This document shows positions 32,900 through 44,257 of a stretch of 64,000 bases of DNA, piece by piece; within the stretch, counting starts at the first letter, position 1; each line of letters opens with the position of its first letter. The notes under the pieces are model-generated. The model was not told the origin of the DNA, did no database searches, and saw nothing but the letters and a program-made list of their open reading frames with translations. Position numbers and translations under genes: made by a program. Where the stretch lies: positions 48,996,930-49,060,929 of the forward strand of contig NC_053148.1 in the NCBI RefSeq assembly GCF_016808335.1. Reading direction: 5' to 3'. Source of the DNA: Panicum virgatum. Its lineage: Eukaryota; Streptophyta; Magnoliopsida; Poales; Poaceae.

Positions 32900-33966
32900 T
32901 GTCGTGGGATTTCTAGGGTACCCACAGCCGGGTGGCAGAGCGCACCCGCCTATTCCCAGTGAGGGAGTACTCGGGGAAGTACTAGGCGATGGGGCTAATC
33001 TAACACTGAGATAAACACACAAGAACACAGGATCTAGAGTGGTTCGGGCCGCCGGAGCGTAATACCCTACGTCCACTGGGAGATGTATTGTTCCTGGTTG
33101 TGTATAATCTATCCTCTGCCGGGCCTTGGCTCTCACCCAGCCTGAGTTTTCCTTCTAGCGGGCGCCCCCTTTTATAGACCAAGGGGGCGGATACATAGGA
33201 CGTTGGGGCCCCGACAAGTGGGCCCAACGTGACTGCGCAGCATACTACGCAGAGTATTTAGATGGGTACAGTGGTTACGAATCTTTCCTCTGATACGCTC
33301 CCACGCCCTGCTAGCTACAGTGGTCTTCTCTTGTCCCGTCACCAAGGTGTCTGTTGGGGGAGCGTAGCTTGCGGCGTAGCTTGTGGAGGCTATTATGTAG
33401 GCGTCATAATGGGTGAAGCCGAGCCGTCGTATCCATCTGTTATGGCAGACTTGGCAGGCGCGGCGTGGGCGGCGCCAGCGGCTCCACTATTTTGGTAATA
33501 CGCGACCAATAGTACCCCCTGGTCAAAGAATCGCCTCGGCTTCCACTGCATCAATGCGGGCGTCCACCTACCACAATAAATGCAGTGGTGGGTGAGGCTT
33601 AGTATGGAGACCAAGCGCCCTTGTACACGTGTCCGCTCCGGACCACCCCGAGGTAGGGCGTCGACTTCTTCCCTTAGCGAGGGGTCCGGTTACCATACAA
33701 GAGGTCCGGGACCCTATGAGGGGTCCGGGACTTCCGCGGGGGTCCGGACCCCTTGGACCCCCGGCTGTTCGGGCTGAGCGCCTGCCTCTTCCGGGACACG
33801 CGTCGTTCCCGAATCTTTCCCAGTCGTGAGGCAGGTCCGGAACCGTTGCCGAGGGATCAGGACTTCGGACCACAGGGGTCCGGCTGTTTGGTCGTAGTCA
33901 TGGATAACTACAAGATCCTTACCTAGATACAGCAAGAAGGGGTACCCCATTCCTGGGGTACCGACA
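32900..33966 (-). repeat. 3' LTR of the LARD-like element
   Basis: Near-identical to 36001-37067. It ends next to a 'gggggcc'-containing minus-strand segment that would be the polypurine tract. It carries many GGTCCGGA-type words between 33640 and 33880. Confidence 0.9.
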
Positions 33967-34240
33967 GTGGCCCCCGGGCCTACCTCGGGAGAGGTACGAA
34001 CCCGCGGGTGGGGCCACTATCGTGATGTGTTTCTACGCAACTTGATTACGTTGGTGCGCTCATACAAAGAGCGGGTGCTCCGGACCCCTGAGGCCGGTAC
34101 ACCGGTTGCCAGGTTCAGGCTCTAGAGTGCTCTCCACAGGGCGACGAAGGTGTAGGCTTAGGGTGCGGAACCAAGCTAAGCGGCTACACTGACCTCGTAT
34201 CGCTCAGGGAGCAAGCACCTCTTCCCGGACCTGGCTCTAG

Positions 34241-34604
34241 CTTGAGTCGACCGTGGCGAGCGGTCTCCGCCGGAGCGGGCCACCGGAGTGGACTTGAGTC
34301 GACCGTGGCGAGCGGTCTCCGCCGGAGCGGGCCACCGGAGTGGACTTGAGTCGACCGTGGCGAGCGGTCTCCGCCGGAGCGGGCCACCGGAGTGGACTTG
34401 GAGCGACCGTGGCGAGCGGTCTCCGCCGGAGCGGGCCACCGGAGTGGACTTGGAGCGACCGTGGCGAGCGGTCTCCGCCGGAGCGGGCCACCGGAGTGGA
34501 CTTGGAGCGACCGTGGCGAGCGGTCTCCGCCGGAGCGGGCCACCGGAGTGGACTTGGAGCGACCGTGGCGAGCGGTCTCCGCCGGAGCGGGCCACCGGAG
34601 TGGA
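34241..34604. repeat. Seven-copy 52-bp tandem array
   Basis: Seven full units start at 34241, 34293, 34345, 34397, 34449, 34501 and 34553, each beginning CTTGAGTCGACC or CTTGGAGCGACC. The first three and last four units differ at this word, so the array grew from two subtypes. An eighth unit is partial. Because 52 is not a multiple of three, successive units shift frame, yet no stop appears in any forward frame of the array. Confidence 0.92.
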
Positions 34605-35981
34605 CTTGAGTCGTTGCTGACAATCCGATGAAGCATGTTACCGGACCTCATAGTAAGGTGCAAAGAAACCAAGCCTTATACTAGAAGAGAGCCCGGGACC
34701 TCTAAAGACAGCAGTCCTGGATACTAGAGTACTTGTAACAGGGTAGTGAAGTACGTAGACTTAGGGTACATTACCAGGCTAAGCTACGCGGAGCTTCTCT
34801 ACCCCAGGATACAAATACCACTTCTCCAGAGCAGGTCCTTAGGGGTCCGAACTGCCTTCCAGCTAGAAGGGGTGTCCTCACCTGACCACAAGCCAGCAAC
34901 TTAACTTGGATTGTTAGCAACAAAGGTAAAGACTCTGTTTGGGAGGAAGAAATGGCTAACCGAAAAATAGCCAACCAAAACGAATGAGTGTAATCAGGGT
35001 GGAGCCGAGATAAGATCAAGAAAGAAAAATCTCCTTTATCATTGTGGTTGTCACGGTATACATCAGAGGTCGGGATTACGAGGTCGGACCTCCACCGCTC
35101 CGGACCGCTTTTGCCTGTTTGTGTGATAGGGCCAGAGGTCGGGTTTACAAGGTCTGACCTTGACCGCTCTGGACACACACGTAGACGCCACGCTATTACA
35201 AAGGAGAAACTCTCTTATTCCTTTCTTAGGAGTAACCTACGGCTGCATGCTATACAGCACGTTCTTCCTCAGAGGCGAAGGCGCCCTGGATGTGCCTGAA
35301 CCGCATCATCCAGCATCACCTCGGGAGCTCGGGGGACCCCTCCTTGCCTAAGAGCTGTCACATGCCTAGGTAGCATGAGACAGATTCTTTGGCATTGAAT
35401 GGAAGAGGCCCCCTCCCCCTGCCGTTGCCGTCTGCCGATGGAAACCAGACGCCCTTGCGCAGCAGAAGGACCGGTGCGACGCATGGAGAAGTGCGGTCGT
35501 TCGCCGGCTTGTCCTTGGTGCTAGCGCCATGGGGCCCCCGCGCCTGGTGGCGGGGTCCTGTCTGCTGCAGCACCAAGCTACGCTGAGGCGGATCTCCGGT
35601 GCTGGCGACGGCAGGACGACACGGTCAACTTCCTCCGGGATGGCCGTCGGCTCCAGGCTCCATGTTGAGAGAAAGCCTTGAGCCGACGCCATGCCACCGC
35701 AGAGGAGGCGTGGCCGTTGCTTGAGAGAAAATCTTGAGTCGACGTAGGGGCGGCAGCGCCCAGCGGCGCCTCCGCTGTGCGCTGCTACGCCGGCTCTGAG
35801 GTGTCGCAGGGGCGACGCACAGCAGGCGCTGCTGCCGTGCGCCGCCGCACCGAGGGCGTTGCCGCGCCGGTGCCATGGCGTGTGGAGTGAGTGTGGCCCT
35901 GCCTTCTTTCATCTTCAAGTTCGCCGTTGCAGAGGAAGAACACAGCACAGAGGCCTGAAGATCCAGCCAACGCCTGTCGTC

Positions 35982-36000
35982 CCCACGGATGGCGCCAAAA
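35982..36000 (-). other. Primer-binding site of the LARD-like element
   Basis: The minus strand reads TTTTGGCGCCATCCGTGGG immediately inside the right LTR. TGGCGCC is the common start of Gypsy-type primer sites in grasses. Confidence 0.65.
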
Positions 36001-37067
36001 TGTCGTGGGATTTCTAGGGTACCCACAGCCGGGTGGCGGAGCGCACCCGCCTATTCCCAGTGAGGGAGTACTCGGGGAAGTACTAGGCGATGGGGCTAAT
36101 CTAACACTGAGATAAACACACAAGAACACAGGATCTAGAGTGGTTCGGGCCGCCGGAGCGTAATACCCTACGTCCACTGGGAGATGTATTGTTCCTGGTT
36201 GTGTATAATCTATCCTCTGCCGGGCCTTGGCTCTCACCCAGCCTGAGTTTTCCTTCTAGCGGGCGCCCCCTTTTATAGACCAAGGGGGCGGATACATAGG
36301 ACGTTGGGGCCCCGACAAGTGGGCCCAACGTGACTGCGCAGCATACTACGCAGAGTATTTAGATGGGTACAGTGGTTACGAATCTTTCCTCCGATACGCT
36401 CCCACACCCTGCTAGCTACAGTGGTCTTCTCTTGTCCCGTCACCAAGGTGACTGTTGGGGGAGCGTAGCTTGCGGCGTAGCTTGTGGAGGCTATTATGTA
36501 GGCGTCATAATGGGTGAAGCCGAGCCGTCGTATCCATCTGTTATGGCAGACTTGGCAGGCGCGGCGTGGGCGGCGCCAGCGGCTCCACTATCTTGGTAAT
36601 ACGCGACCAATAGTACCCCCTGGTCAAAGAATCGCCTCGGCTTCCACTGCATCAATGCGGGCGTCCACCTACCACAATAAATGCAGTGGTGGGTGAGGCT
36701 TAGTATGGAGACCAAGCGCCCTTGTACACGTGTCCGCTCCGGACCACCCCGAGGTAGGGCGTCGACTTCTTCCCTTAGCGAGGGGTCCGGTTACCATACA
36801 AGAGGTCCGGGACCCTATGAGGGGTCCGGGACTTCCGCGGGGGTCCGGACCCCTTGGACCCTCGGCTGTTCGGGCTGAGCGCCTGCCTCTTCCGGGACAC
36901 GCGTCGTTCCCGGATCTTTCCCAGTCGTGAGGCAGGTCCGGAACCGTTGCCGAGGGATCAGGACTTCGGACCACAGGGGTCCGGCTGTTTGGTCGTAGTC
37001 ATGGATAACTACAAGGCACTTGCCTAGATACAGCAAGAAGGGGTACCCCATTCCTGGGGTACCGACA
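36001..37067 (-). repeat. 5' LTR of the LARD-like element
   Basis: Starts at the primer-site side, so it is the promoter-bearing LTR in the element's orientation. Length equals the partner LTR exactly. Confidence 0.9.
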
Positions 37068-37091
37068 GAAATCTTACTCGCTTTAGTAATA

Positions 37092-37092
<1 letters not shown>

Positions 37093-37155
<63 letters not shown>
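37093..37155. repeat. (ATT)n microsatellite
   Basis: About 20 ATT units with one interruption, just right of the LARD insertion. Confidence 0.9.
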
Positions 37156-37732
37156 GACTAAAATAAACTTGTCATTCAACTTTTAGATCAACTGCGGTAT
37201 TAATAAAGTCCAGTTTGAGTCCCAAACGCCTACACTATCCAAATTATCGATTTGTGTTCTTTATTTTTATAATACCTTCATAAGCTCTACTTTTAGATCT
37301 TAACATGCTTAAATTATTACTTTCTCCATCCAGTTTGACCAAATTTATAGTAAATAGTATTAGCATTTATATCTCCAAATAAAATTATTATAAAAATATG
37401 TTCTACTACTAAATAATCCAATGGTACTCATTTTGTATCATGAATGTTATTACTTTCTATATAATATATAATTTTAGTAAAAGTTCAAACTGTTTGATTT
37501 ATCAAAAAATAAGAATTACATTCTTTTATAGACAAAGGGGGTATATATTAGTTACCATCACATTCGAATTAACTCTAGTATTGAACAATGCTCAACTCTT
37601 GAGCCAAATGAGCCAACTCGAGCTCTTCGACCAAACCAAGCTAAACTCATTTTTCCTGCTCGTTAGGACGTTAGCCTTAGCAACCAAGCTAGCATGTTAT
37701 CAATTGAGCCATAACGTGAGCTACTCTAGATA
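37156..37732. other. AT-rich intergenic DNA, no gene seen
   Basis: Only short frames. Nothing recognisable. Confidence 0.4.
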
Positions 37733-37878
37733 CTCTTTCCGTCCCAAATTATTAGTCGTTTTGGTTTTTCTAGATTCGTAGATTTTGCCATGCATCTACA
37801 TATGTATCATGTGTAGGCCATAGCAAAATGTATGAATCTAGAAAAGGTAAAACAACTAATAGTTTAGGATGGAGGGAG
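37733..37878. mobile_element. Stowaway-like MITE, hairpin-forming
   Basis: Left CTCTTTCCGTCCCAAATTATTAG faces the inverted right end 'ctaatagtttaggatggagggag'. The subterminal parts 'ttctagattc' and 'gaatctagaa' are also inverted, so nearly the whole 146 bp can fold. TA is on the left flank, CA on the right (one change). Confidence 0.8.
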
Positions 37879-40210
37879 CACCCACGCTGCAAACCCCAAC
37901 ACACACAATGCCAGTCCGTGTCCATGATCAGTAGCCAAGCACGCGGTGTCTTTTTTTTTTTAATGAAACAAGATGGACACGCCCCTAGCATGGCGTGTTT
38001 GAGGTGGATGCTTCGGCAGCTACCGATTGTGCAGTTGATCTGCAGGAGCTATGCAATAATTTGTTTGCTGACTAATCCATTAGCACACAAAAATGAAGCA
38101 GCTGCTTATGATTAGTTTGGCTAGAACATTCCTATGAGAAAGTAGATGGCTAAGATTGAGTTGTGTGTGAAGTAAGATGGCGATGTATGTGTCCGGTTCC
38201 TTTGGTAATTAATTCATCTAAGAGTTACCAGCGTGGTTTGTAAAAAGAGGTTGATACGGGGAAATGGCTCTACTGATAAGAATCGGCGAGAGCCTCCCCC
38301 TCCCCCCAACTCCGCGCAGCCCTGCCCCACACCAGCCTTGCCGCTGATCTCCGTGTCGCCTCTAACGCTTGTAAGAACCATTCTCCCTATCCTCAATCCT
38401 CTACTACTCTTGTACCCCTTCCTCCCACCTTCCATCCAAAGCTGTGACGGCGAGATCCCACGCCTACCGCCGACCTCCCCCTCGCTGGCGAGGACCGCCC
38501 TCTCCTCCCCTTCCCCGTCCGCCTAACACCAGATTGACCCACCGCTGGCACCGTCCAACCAGCTTCCTCACCACCCTCCCGGCGACACCATTGTCGTCGG
38601 CCTTGCCGCCCACAACCCACCATCACTACCATTCAGGCTGCCACCCCTGACCATCCATTTAAATCTGGCAGCCATAGATGACCTCCCAAACATCAAACAT
38701 CAAATCTCGAAACCCTAACCGCAACCCAAAACCAATCTCAATTTGGAGTTCGCCGGAGAAGATGAGATGCTCGTCGGATCCAGTGTCTCCATTCATGTTG
38801 CAGGCAGGGCGCATTCTTATACTAGCCCTCAAACCCGCCCCGCAAAATCGTTGTTCGCGATGTCCGCGGCCCAGCTGCAAATTATTCGCGGGCCACTGTC
38901 ATCCACATTGTGAAGCCCATTGGACAAGTGGAGGAACCCGCAACAACCCACAAGCATCAGGATTCAGGAACCCATCTTCAACGTCGGCCGCCACCGCCGC
39001 TCTCCGCAGCTCCGCCCATCTTCCCGATAGCGCTCGCGGAATCCTAGCGTGCACGACTCTCCCGCTTCTATCGCTCAGCCATGCTACCCCTACATCGCCG
39101 CTCCAGCAACACCAGCACCGCCGCGCAGATCAGCTGAGCCCCTGCTCGCTGCTCCCATAACGTCGGCCGCGTCGCGCAGGTCGTGCTAGCTGAAGCATCC
39201 AGATCAGACGCGCAGATCAGAGGCGGCAGTGCTGGATCATCACGCGAATATGATTGGCCCCTAGTTGAACTCAGATGTACTTATTCATCTAGCTAGTTTA
39301 CCACATGAAAGAAGCTAGTGGTTCTTATGTATCCATGATGAATTGACAATCTATTGTGTTTCAATTTGATTGGCGAAAGAACGATACATGTGTTCTAAAT
39401 GTTGATTCCTCTTTTTTTTCTGCAACTATCCTTATTATTACTTGTTTTGGTCAATCATATATACGAGTAGTAGTATTGGCAGGCAAGGTAGCTGCCGATC
39501 CTTGCGGGACACGCGGGACTGATGGTTCCGTCCGCAAAGTCCGCAAGCTATTCATCACCCGCATTATTAACTTGCGAGCAGCCTCAAACCCGCAAAATTT
39601 GTTTGCGACCAGCTATGCGGGTTTGCGGCTGTCCACAACCCGCCCCGCCTGCACCTTGAGTCTCCATTGTTACTTTCTTGTTTTGATTTGTTACTCTTCT
39701 CTCTCTCTTTTTTCCCTTTTGTCTTTTGGCATCTTCTTCCCCTTCCTCCGATTACCCAATCGGGAGGGCTTTCACGATCAGTCTAGATCGAGAGCCCTCT
39801 CGATTTAGATTATAGGTTTGTAAAATGCAGCTTGTGGTACGGTCAACAATCTTGTTGGCCTCTCTTCTGATGTATGGCTAGCTTCAACCACTACGGAGCT
39901 TCTAAACCAAACAAGGGCCGTTCTTTCAATACTGAAAATCAACTTTGGTCGGTATGGTCATGGTTTACTGAAAATCATACTTAAACCACCTTCCCTGCCG
40001 GGTCGTTCTTTCAATATTCCCATTAAATTGGTTTACTGAAAAATTGTGCACGTAAAGCACATTCACTATGTTGGACTACGATTAATCGAGAGAAATGCTA
40101 ACACGAATTCACAATCCACGCCCAATTAACCACCATATTAGTATACTGGATCAGGCTGATCGAATTGCTTGCTATTGCAAATATTACACTTGTAGTATAC
40201 GGGATTACTT
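37879..40210. other. Intergenic DNA with GC-rich patch
   Basis: A GC-rich patch (about 38280-39240) has gene-like composition but no domain. 'Aacccgc...cgcaaaa' words recur at about 38830-38910 and 39590-39650, hinting at a decayed element. No ends or target duplications could be matched. Confidence 0.35.
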
Positions 40211-40548
40211 CACGTTTCCTATTAAACTAGGTATATAGCCCGCGCATTTGCATGGCTAGTATTGAAAATTCAAAAAAATTGCATATCATTGTATCCTTAA
40301 AGATTATACTACTATACTATTTTTTACCATACATCACCGTGTTCATTTCGTAAATTATGTCTTATTCGAGGTTAAAACAATACAAATATAGTCTACCTAT
40401 AATAACAATTTGATTTGTAGAGCTTTAATAATATTATGCATATAATTATTCTTATTTTTGTTTTATTTTAATTGATTGTTGTTAGCTTTAGTTTTTATTA
40501 ATACTTAATAGTATATGTTTGTAACTGATACATAGCTAAATGATATTT

Positions 40549-40940
40549 TATATTTAGTTTTTTTATAATGGCATTGGTGGGTGACTTTTATTTAGGCATA
40601 TGGGTATTTTAGGCTAATTTTTATTATAATGGCAGTGGTGAGTAATTTTTATTTTTCTATTTTCTTTCGATTAATGTGGGAATTTTTAGGCCTTGAGAGC
40701 GAATGTGGAGGCTCCGTTTATTAGTCAAATAATAAGATAATAGATTATATTTAATTTTTTATAATAGCATTGGTGGGTGATTTTTAATTAGACATAGAGG
40801 CATTTTAGGCTAATTTTTATTATAATGGCAGTGGTGGGTAATTTTATTTTTCTATTTTCTTTCGATTAATGTGGAAATTTTTAGACCTTGAGAGCGAACG
40901 TGGAGGCTCCATTTGTTGGCTAAATAATAAGTTAATAGAT
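40549..40940. repeat. 196-bp tandem duplication
   Basis: Copies at about 40549-40745 and 40746-40940 both contain 'gcattggtgggtga', 'aggctaatttttattataatggcagtggtg' type words, 'cttgagagcgaa' and end in 'aatagat'. Each copy has an internal half repeat. The preceding 'taggtatatagcccgcgcatttgc' near 40231 recalls Helitron-like 5' regions in grasses, but I cannot show a Helitron end. Confidence 0.75.
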
Positions 40941-41002
40941 CTCACACAACAAACAAGAACACACCACCATCGATATCACATTTCCTGTGTATAGTAATAC
41001 AA

Positions 41003-41038
<36 letters not shown>
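41003..41038. repeat. (TA)n(CA)n compound microsatellite
   Basis: An uninterrupted TA run passes into a CA run, about 115 bp beyond the stop codon of the BAHD gene. Confidence 0.9.
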
Positions 41039-41151
41039 CGGACGGGCCGTGTAATAATAATATATGACCAGCTAGTTGTGCGGTTGTGCCTGCGTCAAGG
41101 CTACTGGTATGACCATGCACTCACTGGCCGGCCAACCGGCGCGCGCGCCGC

Positions 41152-42492
41152 CTAGAGCTCCGCGGTGAGTCCTTGGACCTCGAGCTGGAACTTCTCCATG
41201 GCGTCCTTGGGCAGGCAGATGGGCACCACGGTGCCCTCCTCCCCCTTGCCGTTCTTGGCCCTCGAGAAGTAGTTGGTGACGCCGAGGAGCGGCCCCTCGC
41301 CGCCCTTGGCCGGCCCGCCGTAGACGGCCTCCCCCCACCCGAAGTCCACACTCTTGAACCCGGCGTGGCTCACGTCCGACACGATGTACGTCCGCGACAG
41401 CGCGAACAGCGGCCGCCCCTGGAGCACCATCAGGTCCGCCACCGACAGCAGGTAGTCGTACGTCACCGCCGACTTGGCCTTCTTCACCAGCTCCAGCGCG
41501 TACCCGAGGTCCTTGCCGCAGAGCTCCCCGGCGGTGGTCGCCGCCACGGAGTAGGCGAACGCGTTCCCGTAGAAGCCCTCGGGGAGCGGGATCTCGGGGC
41601 GGCCGCGCGCGTTCACGATGAAGGACAGGCGCACCTCCTCGCCGGGCGCGTACCCGAGCGCCGCCGCGCGGCTGCGCCAGATGCAGGCGGCCACGAGCTC
41701 GAAGCGGGAGCAGCGCATGCCCGGCGGCGCGCGCTGGCGCAGCCCGGCGATCTCCCGGGGCCCGAAGAAGAAGGGGACGCGCGCCATGTCGGCCGGGGGC
41801 GTCGACAGCATCCTGTCGTGTCCGCCCGCCGGCTCGCGGTACTCGAGGTGCGGGTACGACGGCCGCGGGGGCCGCCGCGCCATGAACATCTCCCTGCCCC
41901 ACGCCGGCGCCACCGACGGCGCGCCGGCGCCGCACGCGAGCTCGCAGATGGCCTTCTCGAACTGCATGCCGCCCGGGGCGTCCACGATGCAGTGGCAGAA
42001 GCGCTGGCCGAAGATGAAGCCCCCGCACCTGAGCCGCGTCACCTGGATGTAGAGCAGAGGGCGGTCGACGACGGGCTCGACGCCGGCGATGGTGGTGCTC
42101 TCCAGGATGAAGCGCTCGAAGCACGGGAACGGCGGGCTCTGCACGTCCCCGAAGTCGTCGGCGGTGAGGTCGGCGTCGGCCTCGGCGAACATGACGCCCT
42201 GGCCGGCGCAGTCGACGACGAGCTTCCTCCCTTGCTCCTCGCGGAGGCGGCCCGCGAGCGGGTAGTACGGGACGAGCGCCCTGGCGAGCGCCTCCCGGAT
42301 GACCCTGGCCGGGTCCTGCCCCGCCTTGGCCGGGTTGCTGCGGTACAGGTGGATCCCCGAGCTGTAGAACCGCATGCCCTCCCCGTCGTCGATGTCCGAC
42401 AGCGGCTTGACCTCCCGCGGCGTGGGCTCCGCCGGCGCCACCAGCACCGGCTCCCCCCGCCGCACCGTGAACGCCGGCAGCAACGACGCCAT
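41152..42492 (-). CDS. BAHD acyltransferase, benzyl alcohol benzoyltransferase-like
   Basis: A single minus-strand exon encodes 446 aa, the full length of the family. Catalytic HxxxD is H-C-I-V-D at 167-171; the structural D-F-G-W-G lies at 383-387. The surrounding K-S-V-D-F-G-W-G-E-A-V-Y-G-G-P and the N-terminal P-V-L-V-x-P-A-x-P-T-P are typical of clade V enzymes such as benzyl alcohol O-benzoyltransferase. These cytosolic enzymes move acyl groups from CoA thioesters to alcohols or amines; the actual donor and acceptor cannot be predicted. There is no intron at the conserved Q|V position (residues 150/151), where the broken plus-strand copy has one. A TATA box lies at 42618-42625 and a hexanucleotide repeat in the leader. 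No lesions seen. Confidence 0.92.
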   Translation of the reverse strand: MASLLPAFTVRRGEPVLVAPAEPTPREVKPLSDIDDGEGMRFYSSGIHLYRSNPAKAGQDPARVIREALARALVPYYPLAGRLREEQGRKLVVDCAGQGVMFAEADADLTADDFGDVQSPPFPCFERFILESTTIAGVEPVVDRPLLYIQVTRLRCGGFIFGQRFCHCIVDAPGGMQFEKAICELACGAGAPSVAPAWGREMFMARRPPRPSYPHLEYREPAGGHDRMLSTPPADMARVPFFFGPREIAGLRQRAPPGMRCSRFELVAACIWRSRAAALGYAPGEEVRLSFIVNARGRPEIPLPEGFYGNAFAYSVAATTAGELCGKDLGYALELVKKAKSAVTYDYLLSVADLMVLQGRPLFALSRTYIVSDVSHAGFKSVDFGWGEAVYGGPAKGGEGPLLGVTNYFSRAKNGKGEEGTVVPICLPKDAMEKFQLEVQGLTAEL

Positions 42493-42514
42493 TGTTATTA
42501 GCGATGGATCAAAT

Positions 42515-42586
42515 GCGAGGGCGAGGGCGAGGGCGAGGGCGAGGGCGAGGGCGAGTGCGAGTGCGAGTGCGAGTGCGAGTGCGAGC
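42515..42586. repeat. Hexanucleotide repeat in the BAHD 5' leader
   Basis: About seven GCGAGG units followed by five GCGAGT units on the plus strand, that is CTCGCC/CTCGCA in the transcript. It sits 23 bp upstream of the start codon and about 30 bp downstream of the TATA box, so it makes up most of the leader. Confidence 0.92.
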
Positions 42587-42617
42587 TGCGGTGGAGTGGG
42601 CTGGGAGGTTGGGTTCG

Positions 42618-42625
42618 TTTATATA
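42618..42625 (-). promoter_or_regulatory. TATA box of the intact BAHD gene
   Basis: The minus strand reads TATATAAA, about 126 bp upstream of the ATG at 42492. Confidence 0.7.
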
Positions 42626-44257
42626 GTAGCGCAGGAAAGCAAGGGAGGTGGCCGAGCGAAGCAGGGGTTGGTGGCGCCGTCGCCATGATGGCGCGGCCGC
42701 GCGGCTTGGTCAGTAAAGTCTACAACTACAAGGCGGTCCGGTGTCTGGTAATTCTGCGGCGGGCAGGGCACAACTAACGTGGTTTTGGCTATGGCCGGAG
42801 GTCCATTTGTCACCAAGCCCGGCTGCATCGATCAGGTCCTGTGTGCTGTGCAGTCAGCATGTGTCCATGCACGGGCCACTGGACCCACATTTCATTGGCT
42901 CAGGTGGCAAATTCGCAATTCAATTCTCGTTCACATTGCGTTGTTGAAGCACCTTTTTTCATTGGTCAAATTCGCAACGAGATGAGACAGGACGCCGTTT
43001 TCACACTTGCACACTCGCTCGACCATCATCACGCACCCCGGCAGTGGGGGGTTTGGTGGCGTGATGAACTGAGGTGAGGAGGCGGCCGGCCGGTAGCTTA
43101 GTTTGGGTTCAGCTCAGTCGTTCAGATACGCAAAATCGGAGGCCTTTTTGACCGGGGGGGCGCGCGCATGCACAAGCTAAGTGACAATCCGATCTGCATG
43201 CAGAGAAGAACGAAGACCTGGTCGATGACCGGCCGCGCGCAGGCCAGCCAGGGCAGTGCGGAGGAAGAGAGAGGGTTGCGCGGTCGCTGTTTCCCACGTT
43301 GCAATGGAACGAATGGTGCGCTGTTACGTCGCCGTCGTGCTCAAACGACAACGACGCCACGGGTTGTGGTGGTATGTAAGTCAGACCAGTGAGTGTGAAT
43401 TAACCGAAGGTTATCCGAAGCTTTAACGCTGGCTATGCTGTATTATTATTTTATTATATTGTTGCTCATTACTAGTAACTGCATTATTATTATGCGCTCT
43501 GATTGAAAAAGGCAGGCAGGTGTGTTAGGATAAGCTTAGTGGGTTGCACCAATACCGTTAGCATCATCAACAAACCCTCACTCTCCCGTTGAACAAATGT
43601 TGTAGAGAGGAGCAGCAGTAGGCCGGCGTGCACAGTGGCACGTCGACCCTGCTTCGTCTTCGTGCATGCTCCCTTGCATGCCGGCGACATGGCGTGGGCG
43701 GCGCTGGTATGAAATGCTGCCTTGCACGGCTGTCCCCGGCCCCTTGCATTAATTGATTCCGGCCGAGCAGATCAACGGCGGCGACCTCAGAGAGCTAGAG
43801 CATTCGACTGGTTGGTAGGGTCGCCGCCGGGGAATAAGCGATGGGGCGTGCATGCATGATTGTTGCATTGGGGGTCGCCCGGCAGCAGGCAGGTTGGTGC
43901 ACCAACTCCTCGCCGTGCACACCGTACACGACCTTGCAGTTCACACGTGTCTAGCTACTAGCCCTGTAATTGCAGGTACGATCGTAGTATATTGTAAACA
44001 GTTTGACGAGCCAATCATATTCGGATGTCCGTTAGGTTTAGTTGCCATCTGTAAATTTTTTTAAAATGAAATCTTTCTGCATCTGTAAATCGCGAGGCGA
44101 ATTTAATGAGCCTAATTAGGTAAACTGTGCAATGTAATTTTTATTTACAGGTAAACTGTGCAATGCATTTTTTATTTTGTCTAGATTTAAATCTCCACGC
44201 CGGAATTTTTTTTGGAATTTTGAACTTTGCAACTAAATAAGGAGCTAGCTTGGTTAG
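42626..44257. other. Intergenic DNA upstream of the BAHD gene
   Basis: No gene recognised on either strand. It ends with GTTAG (44253-44257), the left target copy of the Gypsy element. Confidence 0.45.

Larger units (their letters stand above)
32900..37067 (-). mobile_element. Non-autonomous LTR retrotransposon (LARD-like)
   Basis: Two LTRs of 1067 bp (32900-33966 and 36001-37067) both run TGTCGTGGG...CCGACA and are flanked by the 5-bp duplication GAAAT (32895-32899 and 37068-37072). A primer-site-like TTTTGGCGCCATCC reads on the minus strand right beside the right LTR, so the element lies on the minus strand. The 2034-bp interior has no gag, protease, reverse transcriptase or integrase, only a 52-bp repeat array and short frames. 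It must have moved with proteins from another element, probably Gypsy. About eleven LTR differences seen by eye (about 1%) imply a recent insertion. Confidence 0.93.

Noticed and set aside
34241..34604. CRISPR-like array
   Set aside because: Units are directly contiguous without unique spacers, inside a plant LTR element.
34176..34672. Repetitive proteins of 79-162 aa over the 52-bp array
   Set aside because: All frames are open because the repeat lacks stops; no start context, signal or known domain supports any one of them.
38780..39660. Possible hAT with 'caggcagggcg' and 'cgccccgcctg' ends
   Set aside because: Ends are only partly inverted and the adjacent 8 bp do not match.
41173..42501. 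442-codon open frame on the plus strand opposite the intact BAHD gene
   Set aside because: It is the GC-rich antisense shadow of the BAHD exon; the minus frame has all family motifs and the plus frame none.
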